Source of the DNA: Lolium rigidum
Taxonomy: Eukaryota > Streptophyta > Magnoliopsida > Poales > Poaceae
Reading direction: 5' to 3'
NCBI RefSeq assembly: GCF_022539505.1
Contig: NC_061512.1
Span: 250,000,510-250,064,509, forward strand
Length of the DNA stretch: 64,000 bases
Shown here: piece after piece, positions 33,225 to 43,878 of the stretch
How the letters are laid out: the number at the start of each line of letters is the position of its first letter
Position numbering within the stretch: the first letter of the stretch is position 1
Position numbers and translations under genes: made by a program
The notes under the pieces: model-generated
The model's input: the letters and a program-made list of their open reading frames with translations, nothing else
What the model was told of the DNA's origin: nothing
Database searches by the model: none

Positions 33225-34524
33225 ATGTTGGAGATATGCCCAAGAGGCAATAATAAAAGTGGTTATTATATATCTTTATGTTTATGATAAATGTTTATAT
33301 ACCATGCTATAATTGTATTAACCGAAACATTGATACATGTGTGATATGTAAACAACAAAGAGTCCCTAGTAAGCCTCTTAACTAGCTTGTTGATTAATAG
33401 ATAATTAGTTTCAAAATCATGAACATAGGATGTTATTAATAACAAGATTATATCATTATATGAATGATGTAATGGACACACCCAATTAAGCGTAGCATAA
33501 GATCACGTCATTAAGTTATTTGCTATAAGCTTTCGATACATAGTTACCTAGTCCTTATGACCATGAGATTATATAAATCACTTATACCGGAAAGGTACTT
33601 TGATTACATCAAACGCCACTGCGTAAATGGGTGGTTATAAAGGTGGGATTAAGTATCCGGAAAATATGAGTTGAGGCATATGGATCAACAATGGGATTTG
33701 TCCATCCCGATGACGGATAGATATACTCTGGGCCCTCTCGGTGGAATGTCGTCTAATGTCTTGCAAGCATATGAATAAGTTCATAAGAGACCACATACCA
33801 CGGTACGAGTAAAGAGTACTTGTCAGAGACGAGGTTGAACAAGGTATAGTGTGATACCGATGATCAAACCTCGGACAAGTAAAATATCGCGTGACAAAGG
33901 GAATTGGTATCGTATGTGTATGGTTCATTCGATCACTAAAGTCATCGTTGAATATGTGGGAGCCATTATGGATCTCCAGATCCCGCTATTGGTTACTGGG
34001 TCGGAGTGAGTACTCAACCATGTCCGCATAGTTCGCGAACCGTAGGGTGACACACTTAAAGTTGGATGTAGAAATGGTAGAACTTGAATATGGAATGGAG
34101 TTCGAATATTTGTTCGGAGTCCCGGATGAGATCCCGGACATCACGAGGAGTTCCGGAATGGTCCGGAGAATAAGATTCATATATAGGATGTCATTTTATG
34201 TGTTTTAAAATGATTCGGAAGGTTCTATGGATGGTTCTAGAAAAGTCCAGAAGAAACCACCAAGGAAGGTGGAGTCCCGGAGGGACTCCACCTCCATGGC
34301 CGGCCAACCCTAGAAGGGGAGGAGTCCCAAGTGGACTCCCCCTATGGGGCCGGCCACCCCCCACATGGAAGGGGGAATCCCACCTCAAGTGGGATTCCCA
34401 CCTTAGGTAGGTTTCCCTATCACATGGAAGGTTTTGGGTTCGGGTCTTATTCGGAGACTTGTAGTCCAACACTTGGGGCTTCCACCTATATAATGAGGGG
34501 CCAAGGGGAGGGGGCCGGCCACCC
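33225..34524 (+). mobile_element. BARE-1/Angela/WIS-like Copia LTR, 3'-truncated
   Basis: Starts TGTTGGAGATATGCCCAAGA and GGCAATAATAAA, the hallmark start of BARE-1/Angela/WIS LTRs. The expected internal phrases follow: GAGTCCCTAGTAAGCCTC, GATCACGTCATTAAG, GGGTGGTTATAAAGGTGGGA, GAGTCCCGGATGAGATCCCG and TTCCGGAATGGTCCGGAG. A TATATAATGAG box lies near 34490. It stops at 34524, where an unrelated element piece abuts, so the last few hundred bases are missing. A shared 3' block lies at 1190-1543 on the other strand, and a 5' stub of the same family at 61686. Confidence 0.85.
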
Positions 34525-34769
34525 TGATGACCCACAAGTATAGGGGATCGCAACAGTCTTCGAGGGAAGTAAAACCCAAATTTATTGATTCGACACAAGG
34601 GGAGGTAAAGAATACTTATAAGCCTTAACAACCGAGTTGTCAATTCAGCTGCACCTGGAAAAGCACTAGTAACAGGGGTGATGTGAAAGTAGCAGTAATA
34701 TGAGAGCAATAGTAACAGTAACACGGTAGCAGTAATAGCAATATGAGAGCAATGGCACCGAAGATAGTT
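34525..34769 (+). mobile_element. Unclassified repeat fragment before the gap
   Basis: Starts TGATGACCCACAAGTATAGG, a phrase widely repeated in Pooideae genomes, followed by AACAGTCTTCGAGGGAAG and short AGTAACAG/AGCAGTAATA reiterations. It runs into the N gap. Class not determined. Confidence 0.5.
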
Positions 34770-34869
34770 NNNNNNNNNNNNNNNNNNNNNNNNNNNNNNN
34801 NNNNNNNNNNNNNNNNNNNNNNNNNNNNNNNNNNNNNNNNNNNNNNNNNNNNNNNNNNNNNNNNNNNNN
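34770..34869. other. Assembly gap of 100 N
   Basis: Exactly 100 N between a repeat and the 5' UTR of CBF-B. It removes the CBF-B promoter, and the join is not verified. Confidence 0.99.
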
Positions 34870-34952
34870 ACCAAGCTCCACCGCCGCTCAGCACACAGCT
34901 ACCCAGCCCAACACAGAGCAACCATCTCCAGTACACAGGCTCTCGAACCGAG

Positions 34953-35612
34953 ATGGACGCCGCCTCCGCGTCCACGTCCGGCCAGGACCAGCAGCAATCG
35001 CGCCACAGGACGGTGACCTCGGAGCCGCCGAAGCGCCCCGCGGGGCGGACCAAGTTCCGCGAGACGCGCCACCCGGTGTACCGCGGCGTGCGCCGCCGCG
35101 GCCGCGTCGGGCAGTGGGTGTGCGAGATGCGCGTGCAGGGCGCCCGGGGCTCCAGGCTCTGGCTCGGCACCTTCGCCACCGCCGAGATGGCGGCGCGCGC
35201 GCACGACGCCGCCGCGCTCGCGCTCTCGGGCCCCGACGCCTGCCTCAACTTCGCAGACTCCGCCTGGCGGATGCTGCCGGTCCTCGCCGCCGGCTCCTTC
35301 GGCTTCGGCAGCGCGCGGGAGGTCAAGGCCGCCGTCGCGCTCGCCGTCGTCGCGTTCACTGCTACCCCTATCGCGTCCGCGGCCGTCCTGGCCGCAGCCG
35401 AGAAGGTCGTCCTCGGCTCGCCGACGCCGGCCGCCGCCCTGTTCTACATGTCGTCGGGCGACCTGCTGGAGCTCGACGACGAGCACTGGTTCGGGGGCAT
35501 GGTCGCCGGCCCGTACTACGAGAGCCTCGCGCAGGGCATGCTCGTCGAGCCGCCGGACGCCGGAGCGTGGCGTGAGGACGGCGGGGTTGTGGAGACGCCG
35601 CTGTGGAGCTAA
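34953..35612 (+). CDS. CBF: CBF-B: CBF/DREB1 AP2 transcription factor, 219 aa
   Basis: Near-copy of CBF-A with the same AP2 domain and both CBF signatures. Differences visible in the protein: [12 protein letters not shown] in place of [12 protein letters not shown], two extra residues ([10 protein letters not shown] in place of GSPAAALF), and [10 protein letters not shown] in place of [10 protein letters not shown]. The 5' UTR from 34870 is also almost the same as CBF-A (AGCACACAGCTACCCAGCCC). The reading frame is intact and intronless. It presumably binds the same CCGAC targets. The promoter is hidden by the gap, so it could also be a misplaced allele of CBF-A rather than a true tandem duplicate. 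Confidence 0.96.
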   Translation: MDAASASTSGQDQQQSRHRTVTSEPPKRPAGRTKFRETRHPVYRGVRRRGRVGQWVCEMRVQGARGSRLWLGTFATAEMAARAHDAAALALSGPDACLNFADSAWRMLPVLAAGSFGFGSAREVKAAVALAVVAFTATPIASAAVLAAAEKVVLGSPTPAAALFYMSSGDLLELDDEHWFGGMVAGPYYESLAQGMLVEPPDAGAWREDGGVVETPLWS

Positions 35613-36185
35613 TTAATTGTTCGTGTAATCATGGACTGTAAAAATTATAGTTCTAGTGCTACCTGCACATATGTAGCCTCTGATTCTCTTCTCCTCTGAG
35701 CTCTGATTATGCAGAGTAGTAGTATGTGTTCTTCCTTCATTGTCAAGATCAAGATCCGGTTTCTATATTTGGGAAAGGTGCAATTGCTACTTCAGTTATT
35801 TTATACTGAACGTGAGGTGTCTGTCGTGCACAGGTGCACTCCACGAGCTTAAATTAAATATTTTAAGGCACGCAAAGGACAAGAACGTCACTGTTGAACG
35901 ACAGCTTGTCCGCTTGTGCAAATGCTTTGGGACTTGCGGCTCCCACTATGACTATGATGTGTAGTCGCATCCACCATGTTGCGCATTAACATTCACGAGG
36001 GAAAAGAATAATCTTTATACTCCTTGGTTCTAAACAAAAAATCTACTCAACATTTTTTTAGATTTACAAATGTTTAAATTTAGAATTTGTTTTCCTGACA
36101 AAGATGAGCAGCTTATTTAGTGACAGGGTACGTACAGAATTACATACTGTACATAGTGAACTCTATTCACAAGCTTTGTCTTTTA
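35613..36185. other. CBF-B 3' region and spacer
   Basis: 35613-35905 is homologous to the CBF-A 3' region (AGATCCGGTTTCTATATTTG and CACGCAAAGGACAAGAACGT phrases). The rest to 36185 is AT-rich with no gene. Confidence 0.6.
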
Positions 36186-36272
36186 CTCCCTCCGTTCTCT
36201 TTTAATTGATTCAACCCGTTCTCTTTTAATTGATTCAACGTGGTTGAATCAATTAAAAAGAAACGGAGGAAG
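36186..36272. mobile_element. Stowaway MITE
   Basis: CTCCCTCCGTTCTCTTTTAA at the left pairs with TTAAAAAGAAACGGAGGAAG at the right; TA flanks both. TTGATTCAACCCGTTCTCTT is duplicated inside the left arm. Confidence 0.93.
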
Positions 36273-36544
36273 TATGTAATATAATAATACATATGGCATG
36301 GCTACACAGTACTCGGTTACCACTATGTCTTAGACGGTAACCTCTTGTCTGAGAGAGATATTTACCTAAAAAGAAAATTAGTCACTACAAATTTTTTTAA
36401 AAAACGCATGCAATCGTACAGGTGTTCTAAAAGTTCCTCGTTTCTATATTTGCTAAAGATGATATAATGAGTAGTGCTTCGATTATTCACACGTAACTCG
36501 ACTAGAACGTCACCATTGGTCAAGAACTTGTGAAAATGATTTTA

Positions 36545-36818
36545 AAAAACAAATTACAAACACAGATGCTGATGTATACGTGCATACACTCACAACAATG
36601 AACGCACACACGTACACCCTACGCCTATAAGCACCTCCGAAAGACTGAGCACGCGGATCGGATCTTTAAATTGACAAAATCACCACGGACGCCTCGCTAT
36701 CAACGGGTCATCTCCCACTAAAAAAATATTCCGATTATATGAGACATAGATGCTAAACCTAGAATTTGAACTCTGGTGGTCTGAGGGTACAAGCGACCTT
36801 CTACCCACCCAATCTCAC
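36545..36818 (-). mobile_element. tRNA-derived SINE, older copy
   Basis: Same layout as 36820-37110 with more substitutions. On the minus strand the head has a box A-like TGGGTAGAAGGTCGC and a box B-like AGAGTTCAAATTC. The tail side carries ATGAACGCACACACGTACACC. Confidence 0.75.
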
Positions 36819-36819
36819 G

Positions 36820-37110
36820 TTTTTTTTTTGAGAAACACAGTACAAACGCAGACGCTCACATACACGCGCATACACTCACCCCTATGAACGCACACACGCA
36901 CACCCTACCCCTATGAGCACCTCCGGACGACTGAGCCGGCGGATTGGATCTTGAAATTGACGAAGTCACCACAGGCGCCTCGCTGTCGACGGGAACGTCG
37001 CCTCCCACTGAATGAATATTCCGCCTTTATGAGACACGCAGATGTCAAACCTGGGGTTTGAACTCTGGTGGGCTAGGGGTACAACCACCCTCCTAACCAC
37101 CCAACCTCAC
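36820..37110 (-). mobile_element. tRNA-derived SINE, younger copy
   Basis: On the minus strand: GTGAGGTTGGGTGGTTAGGA (box A region), GAGTTCAAACCC (box B), a ~200-bp body, and an A-run tail (the T run at 36820-36829). It is inserted directly beside the older copy, so the pair forms a head-to-tail SINE dimer. RNA polymerase III would transcribe such an element from the internal A and B boxes. Confidence 0.82.
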
Positions 37111-37263
37111 TAATAAACAAAGAAACCCGACAACGTACAAGTGTTTTCCCAACATGGAAACCATGTCTAAAAAGGTTCAAAGTTTAACAAAAGGACAACA
37201 AATTCAAAACGGAAAAAGCAAAGCCAAAGGTGCATCTACACCGGCTAGATATTGCTTTCTCCA

Positions 37264-37585
37264 GTCGCATCTCCCAACCGACGTCCGGCAAAAGCGCCGG
37301 ATTGGTCGTTTGGGGGACGTTCGGACCAAATTTACGTTTGGAGGAGGTCCCTTTCCAAGTCACGTCCTCCAAACGCGACCTCCAAATAAAAAGCAAGTGT
37401 AAAAGTCGTGTCCGGCGTCCCTGATAGAGTCTTTAAACACAGGGGATGGGCTAGGGACGCCGGACAATATTTGAAGCACGACCGGACGGAAGCGGCCTTT
37501 AGGGCACGCGACTGGGACATTTTTTTTGCCGGCATCCCCCAAATTCCTTTGAGGAACGCTTTTGGGGACGCGGCTGGAGATGCTC
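37264..37585. mobile_element. Harbinger-type MITE, probable
   Basis: Right end GGCTGGAGATGCTC is followed by TAA. The left end is less clear (GTCGCATCTCCCAACCGACG). Interior phrases ACGTCCGGC and GACGCCGGAC are inverted relative to each other, typical of GC-rich MITEs of this class. Confidence 0.45.
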
Positions 37586-37709
37586 TAACGAACGCTACAG
37601 ACGGGAGAGCACAGAAGATGCTACCAAACTGATGTAGGTGTAGTCCGAGTCTCTTGGGTCGCCGCACACTTCCCCCTACTTTTTATGTAAATTTATTTAG
37701 AAGGTTATA

Positions 37710-37944
37710 CTACCTCCGTTTCAAGGAATAATGCACACGCATATTTCAAGAGGAACTTTGACCATGAAAATTAAACAATAAATTCTTGATTATATTATAT
37801 GTAATTAATATCGTTAGATTCGTATTGAAAAACACTTTTTAATGATACTTATTTCATACACACATTTTTATCTATTTAAAGTAATTTTTGATCAAACAAA
37901 AAGCTCGTAAAACGAGGGCGTCTTATTCCTTGAAACGGAAGTAG
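37710..37944. mobile_element. Stowaway MITE, 235 bp
   Basis: CTACCTCCGTTTCAAGGAATAA at the left (given in part) pairs with TTCCTTGAAACGGAAGTAG at the right; TA flanks (37708-37709, 37945-37946). Confidence 0.93.
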
Positions 37945-38194
37945 TATAGAATAAAAATGGAGGAGCTGTAATTTTCACTTCCAGCCCACCGTGGTTTTTC
38001 ATCTCTTGACTGAATTCAAGACCATCCTCAAAATCTGGTTTAAATTTATTATTTATCCAGGTTTCACAGGTAAATATCATGTCCTCTTGTGAAAATGATA
38101 GGTTTGGACGGCGCGCAAATAAGAAATAACAAATCCGTTGCAGCGACAGTACGCGCCATAGAGGACCAACCGCTGGCGCAAGATCACTTGCCCG

Positions 38195-38400
38195 AACATC
38201 TAGGCTTTGCCTTGTTGGCCATAGGATTCAGGAAGGAGCCACCAAAGAGCGAGACACGTCAGATCACCGCGTCAGCTCGCTTGGCCACCAGGACTTCCAG
38301 AAAAAGATCACCTGGATGGGTTCTCGGCCACATCTTGTGGATTAACGTGCTTGGACCCACCACTGTCTGATTACCCAGCCTAACTGATCTTCCTAAGACA
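38195..38400 (+). repeat. Copy 2 of the ~200-bp dispersed repeat
   Basis: Inverted match to 28140-28335, both near CBF genes. Here it directly adjoins the ORF-bearing segment at 38401. Confidence 0.8.
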
Positions 38401-38920
38401 TCGGCGACCTCGACTACCAGCCGATGGAGGGGGATGCCCACGAACTGAGGAAGGAGGAGGCCATCCCGCGCGACCTTGGTGGAGGAGCGCGCCAAATGGC
38501 CCCTCCTCGATGAGTTTATTCGGGCCTCCCGAGAGGCGGCGGCGGTGCCGACGCCACCACCGGCCCAAGAGTACATGATGTCGCCTCCACCAGTGGCCAA
38601 TGTGTGGCCCCCGCTGCAGGTTTTCATCAACCTCGATGACGAGGACTAGGAGGCGGCCGGTCGGCAAGCATCCCCGCAGCAGGCATTATCTATGCTATTT
38701 TCTTCTTCTTTGTATGAAAAACTGGGGACTTTCGGACCCCAATCATATGTAAATTATTGTTTCTTTTTCCACGCCTTACTTTTTTTTGCGCTTTTGGCCG
38801 TCTTGGGGCTGCCTTCGCCCGCGTACGGAACGCGACCTATGTTATGTCTGCGGGCTACCGCATCCGAACCCAAACGGACCGAACAATAATTCGTTAGACG
38901 GGAGGCCATTGGAGATGACC
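38401..38920 (+). mobile_element. Truncated TIR element with ORF remnant
   Basis: Plus-strand sequence at 38470-38649 encodes EERAKWPLLDEFIRASREAA, a Pro-rich stretch and FINLDDED before a stop. It is a tail of the low-complexity ORF type carried by Harbinger-like elements here. The right end CCATTGGAGATGACC followed by TTA is the terminal motif. The left terminus is missing. Confidence 0.5.
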
Positions 38921-39651
38921 TTATCTCCAAGCCAACAATCTTTCCAAACCGAGTATCTAGGTCATTCCCTATCTTTAAAGAGCCTCTAGAAAAAAACTCT
39001 TCTTCCACCTTGAGCAAGCCTTTCCTAAAGCGGGAGTCTGAAGGTTTAGTTTGGACTTGGGATATGATGCTAGAATGAAAATATTTGTTTGTACTAGTAG
39101 TTATTACCATACCCAATTTTCATTTATGAGTTTAAATAACCACTTGTTGAGTGAACATTTATTTATTTTTTATCTAAGACCTTTACCCTGAGCCCCCCTT
39201 GATCCTTAGGGTGGCAAATAATGTTGCATTTAGTTAGTCTATATTTTCTTTAGTGTCTATCACTTTACCAAAAAAAAAAATCGGTTTATTAGTCTTTCAT
39301 GTAGCCCTAGGTTACCAATTTAATCAACTTATATAAGGTATATATCACACAAAAAATATCACTAGAAACTATAGATGCTCTATTTTCTAATGGTATAATT
39401 TCTGTTTTATATAGTTTATATTATATAGGTTAAATTAGCGACCTAGATACACACTTAAGACTAAAAAAATCGATATGTAGGTAGTAACATTTCATTTAGA
39501 TGCTCCATGTTCTTTCCGCGATCATTTTGCCAAAAAATCTCGATCTATCCAACCACGTTGTTTGGATCATCCAGACCAGAGTATGTACGTAGAGCTTTGC
39601 TGTATATATCGAAGGAGACTAGTACTGTACGTAGAACTTTCCTGTCCTTGA
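38921..39651. other. Spacer downstream of CBF-C
   Basis: AT-rich, no gene. 39540-39651 includes the probable CBF-C 3' UTR. Confidence 0.5.
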
Positions 39652-40323
39652 CTACTGGAACATGTAGCTCCAGAGCGGCGTCTCCGCCACGCTGCCGTCC
39701 TCACCCCACGCTCCGGCGTCCGGCGGCTCCACGAGCATGCCCTGCGCAAGGCTCTCGTAGTAGGTCCCCGCAACCATGCCGCCGAACCAGTGCTCTTCGT
39801 CGAGCTCCAGCAGGTCTCCGGATGACATGTAGAACAGAGCGGTGGGCGTGGGCGAGCCGTTGACGTCCGTCTCCGCGGCTAGGGAGGACTCCGCGACTGG
39901 GCATAGCTGAAACGCGACGACGGCGAGGGCGACGGCTTCCTTGATCTCCCGCGCGCTGCCGAAGCCAGAGGAGCCGGCGGCGAGCACGGGGAGCATCCGC
40001 CACGCGGAGTCGGCGAAGTTGAGGCAGGCAGCGCTGCCGGAGAGCGCGAGCGCGGCGGCGTCGTGCGCGCGCGCGGCTATCTCGGCACTGGCGAAGGTGC
40101 CGAGCCAGAGCCTGTAGCCCCTGCCCCCCTGGACGCGCATCTCGCACACCCACTGGCCGACGCGGCCCCGGCGCCGCACGCCGCGGTAGAGCGGGTGGCG
40201 CGTCTCGTGGAACTTGGTGCGGCCCGCGGGCCGCTTGGGTGGCTCCGAGCAGACCGTCCTGTGGCGCGCCTGCTCCTCCTGGCCGGAGTCGGACGGGGAG
40301 GCGGTGTCGGCGGCGGCGTCCAT
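39652..40323 (-). CDS. CBF: CBF-C: CBF/DREB1 AP2 transcription factor, 223 aa
   Basis: Intact, intronless, on the opposite strand to CBF-A and CBF-B and more divergent. The first signature is [16 protein letters not shown]. The AP2 domain follows ([36 protein letters not shown]), then DSAWRMLP. The C-terminus is LLELDEEHWFGG then ETPLWSYMFQ, four residues longer than CBF-A with the fuller LWSY motif. The start ATG at 40323 follows a TATATA box by about 95 bp; the open frame continues further upstream but without family similarity. As a CBF it should activate CCGAC-containing cold genes. It likely represents an older paralogue than the A/B pair. Confidence 0.96.
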   Translation of the reverse strand: MDAAADTASPSDSGQEEQARHRTVCSEPPKRPAGRTKFHETRHPLYRGVRRRGRVGQWVCEMRVQGGRGYRLWLGTFASAEIAARAHDAAALALSGSAACLNFADSAWRMLPVLAAGSSGFGSAREIKEAVALAVVAFQLCPVAESSLAAETDVNGSPTPTALFYMSSGDLLELDEEHWFGGMVAGTYYESLAQGMLVEPPDAGAWGEDGSVAETPLWSYMFQ

Positions 40324-40414
40324 GTAAGTCGAGAGGCAGCGGAGTGGCCTGTGGGTGAGTGAGTGGTTTTGTTGATCGAATTTGGGTGGGAGAAAGAAGA
40401 ATGCGGCGGGGGAG

Positions 40415-40424
40415 GATATATAGG
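40415..40424 (-). promoter_or_regulatory. TATA box of CBF-C
   Basis: Minus-strand CCTATATATC, matching CBF-A in sequence and approximate spacing. Confidence 0.8.
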
Positions 40425-40875
40425 CAAACGGAATGGGCACAGCACGTCGGCACTCCATTTCTCTAGCCACTAGATATATATTCAAGTAAAGCGACGCATC
40501 ACTTATTTGCCCCATACTGGCATCCTTGCTGCTGCCAAAAATGGGAAGAAATATCTCGCCACTTGGCCCGACCTCCACTGAGTAAAGTTTGTTCGATCCA
40601 TCATCTAAATCTGACTCCAAATTAACCAATCGGAGCTGCTCGATCACCGTTCTCCGCACAACACAGGAACGAATGTGAGCTACTTCTGGAACTATTCTCG
40701 AGTCATCGGCTACCCAATTGCGGTGGCCGCTGGTGTGTCTCTTTCGTGGCCATTATTTTGCAGCTAGAACCGTATGCCTAAAAAAGCACTCCCAGGAGTT
40801 GAAATTGGAAAAGAAAGGATACACTATCACGATTTTGTCTTTGCCAGCTGCCTGCCTGCCTGCTTTCTTCTTTTC

Positions 40876-41051
40876 TGTTGAAGGATAGAGAGCGAGAGGG
40901 ATTGACGGAATATGATGGATGTTGTATTGCGCCTCATGGGCGAGTATATATAGAGTACAAGACTTGGAAGCTAAGAAACCTCCTAGGGAGAATATGGAAA
41001 CAATCCTAATACAATCCCGTGTAATCTATAACTACCAAATATACTCTAACA
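40876..41051 (-). repeat. 3' LTR of the non-autonomous element
   Basis: TGTTGAAGGATAG to TACTCTAACA; contains a GAGTATATATAGAG TATA-like box. Confidence 0.92.
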
Positions 41052-41723
41052 CTCCCCCGCAGTCGTAGCGGTAGCGACGTGAACAACAGTAGTGTCGCGG
41101 ACGGTCGAGACCGGAGAGAAGCCGAAGGTAGGAACCAACGGGCTGACACTCCCCCGCAGTCATAGCGGGAGCGTCATGGACGGAGTTGCGTCGCGGATGC
41201 TTGGACTGTAGAGGAAGCTGGTGAGGCGTAGGCGAGGTGGTAGCCCTTTATGCCGATGTCGAGGTAGCCGAGAGCGTGGGTGCTGCAGCTTTGGTCGAGG
41301 GAGCCGCGCGAGGGATTGCCGTGGTTGATGTCGTGGCCGGGTGCCAGTGTCGATGTAGCCGCGGGCGAGGTGGTGTGCGAGGAGAGTGACAGAGACGCGC
41401 CGAGGCAGTTGTGGAGATGGTCGATGCCGAAGTCGATGCAGTCTGAGCCGTCGAGGACGAAGTGCAACCATAGTTTTGCCAGAACCAGGCGCACGTCGAG
41501 GACGAAGGCATACTCTGGTTTTGCCAGAACCGAGTATGCATAGAAGAACTCGGCGGTGACGCGGTCGAGGAAGTCGTAGAGGCGATGCCGATGAAGACGT
41601 CGTCGAAGCCGATGAAGACGAGGCGCCGGTCCGAGCCTGCTAGGCCCGGGGACGCGTCGGGGACGAAGGCATGTACCGGTGTTGCCGCGCACGGGCGTGC
41701 GGGGGTACGAAACATTACAAAGT

Positions 41724-42882
41724 TGTTGCCTGCCAAAGCGCACCCGCGAGCAGTGGTTAAACAACACGAAGAGCCGGGAGGCTTCCTGGTCCCTCGACGT
41801 CGTCCCGCAAATTGTTCCGGCACACGTCCTGGCGGTTTGCAAGGGTGTGCCACCTGACCTATACCTGGCCAGGAAGGTGTAGAGTTGCTTCGATTAGGCT
41901 CCTGCATGGTAGACATGTAAACATTAAATACGAGCCCTATCGGCTCTCAGGTTGCCCTGTGGATCGGCTCAAAGAGCCGATCGCCCCATGGTTCACGATG
42001 GATTTTCAATGACATGGGGATCCTGCTTGATCAAAACAAAGCTAAACTAATCTACGACAGTTTAAGGTTTTCACCGTATGATCGGAACATCCTACGCGTA
42101 GTTGAGCCTAATAGACACGCAAGATAACGGAAAGTTAACCCTAAAAGAGGCATAAAAACCAACGTTAAGTTAATTCCCGAAACATCCCTCTTAGGACTAA
42201 CAAACCATACCTAACGCGCTACCGGATCGTTCAACCCGTTTGCAAGGCCTAACCATAGGGATATCAAACTAATCCTTGAAGAATCAAGGAGCAACTATAA
42301 CAGATTAGATCTACTAAGCAACGAACAAGCAAGATGCTGCCCTTACACCTGGATAGGCGTAAGGGCAGCTAGATATCGAGGGACGGCATAGCTAAGCAGA
42401 TATGCGTAAGAAAAGCATCTATGCAAGCCCCAAAATATCTACGATAAGTAGTGCTACTCTCCATCAACAACGCTTCAGTACGAGCAACACAAGGTAAACG
42501 AATAAACGTTGTGCTGCCTAGATCGCAAGATGCGATCTAGGCAGCATGATGCTTACCCGGGAGAAACCCTCGAAAGAAGGGGTGGCGATGCGCCTGGTTT
42601 GTGTTTGTTGTGAACGTGATTGTCCTCCTTTTCTGATAACCCTAGATACATATTTATAGTCCAAGGGACTTTCTAATTCGGGCGTGCACCTAACCGTGCA
42701 CGAGATAAACTCTATCTTTTAATCTAAACTACCATACGATCTACTATATTACAGATACACGGGCAATTAAGCCCAAACTCCTCGCGCAAGGCCGCTTCAA
42801 AGATGCTCCATACGTGTATCTTTCAAGCTCATCTTCACTTACGGCCCATCTCTTGATTTGGCCAAAATCCGGTGATAATACA
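41724..42882 (-). repeat. 3' LTR of the nested Gypsy
   Basis: Minus-strand start TGTATTATCACCGG, end GGCAGGCAACA. Contains the TATCGGCTCTCAGG and CGGCTCAAAGAGCCGATCG phrases, the latter a palindrome-like block. Confidence 0.85.
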
Positions 42883-43162
42883 TGCCCCCTGGTTTTGGTA
42901 ATGATAATTTCAAAACCACTCTGTTTTTCCTTCGAGGGGTCATGTCGTGGCAGAGCAGAACCGTCGCAGTATTCTTCATCATGACGTCTTTCCTTCTCAA
43001 CTCCTCTGCACGATTTGACAACTTTGGCACCACGTCCTTGGAAACTGTCCGAGCATTAAATCTCCACTATATTTTCTTTATTTATCCACATCGAACAGTT
43101 CCCTTCTTCATCCCCCTGCTCCAAACCAGCCGTCCGTCAAAAAACCCTCTCCTTCTGTAGCC

Positions 43163-43612
43163 ATGTCCTCCCAATCCTCTTCCTCGAGTGAGCTGGAGCC
43201 GGAAGTCAATCAGATGGCCATCTACGATGCTCTCGCGCCTGAGCATTGGGACGCCAGAGAATGGGACTTCTCCATCGAGTCGGAAGCCGACGAACCCCGC
43301 ACCATCGGAGAAGAAGACCTCCGGTTCCTCGTCGACGGGGAGCTGGAAGCGGCGTGCGAAGACGACCTCCTCTCATGGGAGATGGATCCTTCCTCCGATG
43401 AAGAGGAAGAAGAAGCGGAGGAGTCTGAAGAAGAGGACTCCTCCGACACCGGGTACCCACCGGCCAAGCGCCTTCGAGGCTGGGCTTGGTCAGATGACGA
43501 TGACGACGACGAGGAGGATGAAGACGCTACTGGCGGCTTCATCAGCGGCGACGAAGAGCTCGCCGGTAGCAGCGCCGATGGCGACGACGACGAGGGCAGT
43601 GACAGCCCTTAG
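43163..43612 (+). CDS. Antisense acidic ORF of the Tat-type Gypsy, 149 aa
   Basis: This frame lies on the opposite strand to gag-pol, between the end of pol and the 3' LTR. The predicted protein is extremely acidic: a Ser-rich start, a WDAREWDFSIESEADEP segment (~30-47), long Glu/Asp tracts (~75-95 and ~115-125), and a short basic island PPAKRLRGWAW (~98-108) that could act as a nuclear signal. The ATG at 43163 follows an AT-rich stretch with TATATT (about 43067) and a pyrimidine-rich leader. Antisense ORFs in this position are known in Grande- and RIRE2-like Tat elements, with unproven function. Composition looks like an acidic chromatin- or transcription-associated protein, but that is inference. 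Confidence 0.6.
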   Translation: MSSQSSSSSELEPEVNQMAIYDALAPEHWDAREWDFSIESEADEPRTIGEEDLRFLVDGELEAACEDDLLSWEMDPSSDEEEEEAEESEEEDSSDTGYPPAKRLRGWAWSDDDDDDEEDEDATGGFISGDEELAGSSADGDDDEGSDSP

Positions 43613-43878
43613 ATTAGGAAGTAGTATAGGGCTAATAGTAGTGCAATAGCACTCAGATGACCCCTTTTGAGAGCGATTAGCTCTTCATTGTAAAGTCCCC
43701 CTTTGAATCAATGAAAAAGGTTCTTCCAATTTATCTTCTAATCGCCCGATTTCATATCTTCTTCCTTTCTGCTGGCCGATTTCGTGTATCGGCCTCCATA
43801 TCTTACTGCTCATCATCCCACATGCTTGGGAAATACTTCTTGAGATGCTGGCCGATTTCGTGTATCGGCCTCCATATC

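Noticed and set aside
34743..35612. 289-residue frame reading through the N gap into CBF-B
   Set aside because: It depends on undetermined bases and joins unrelated repeat sequence.
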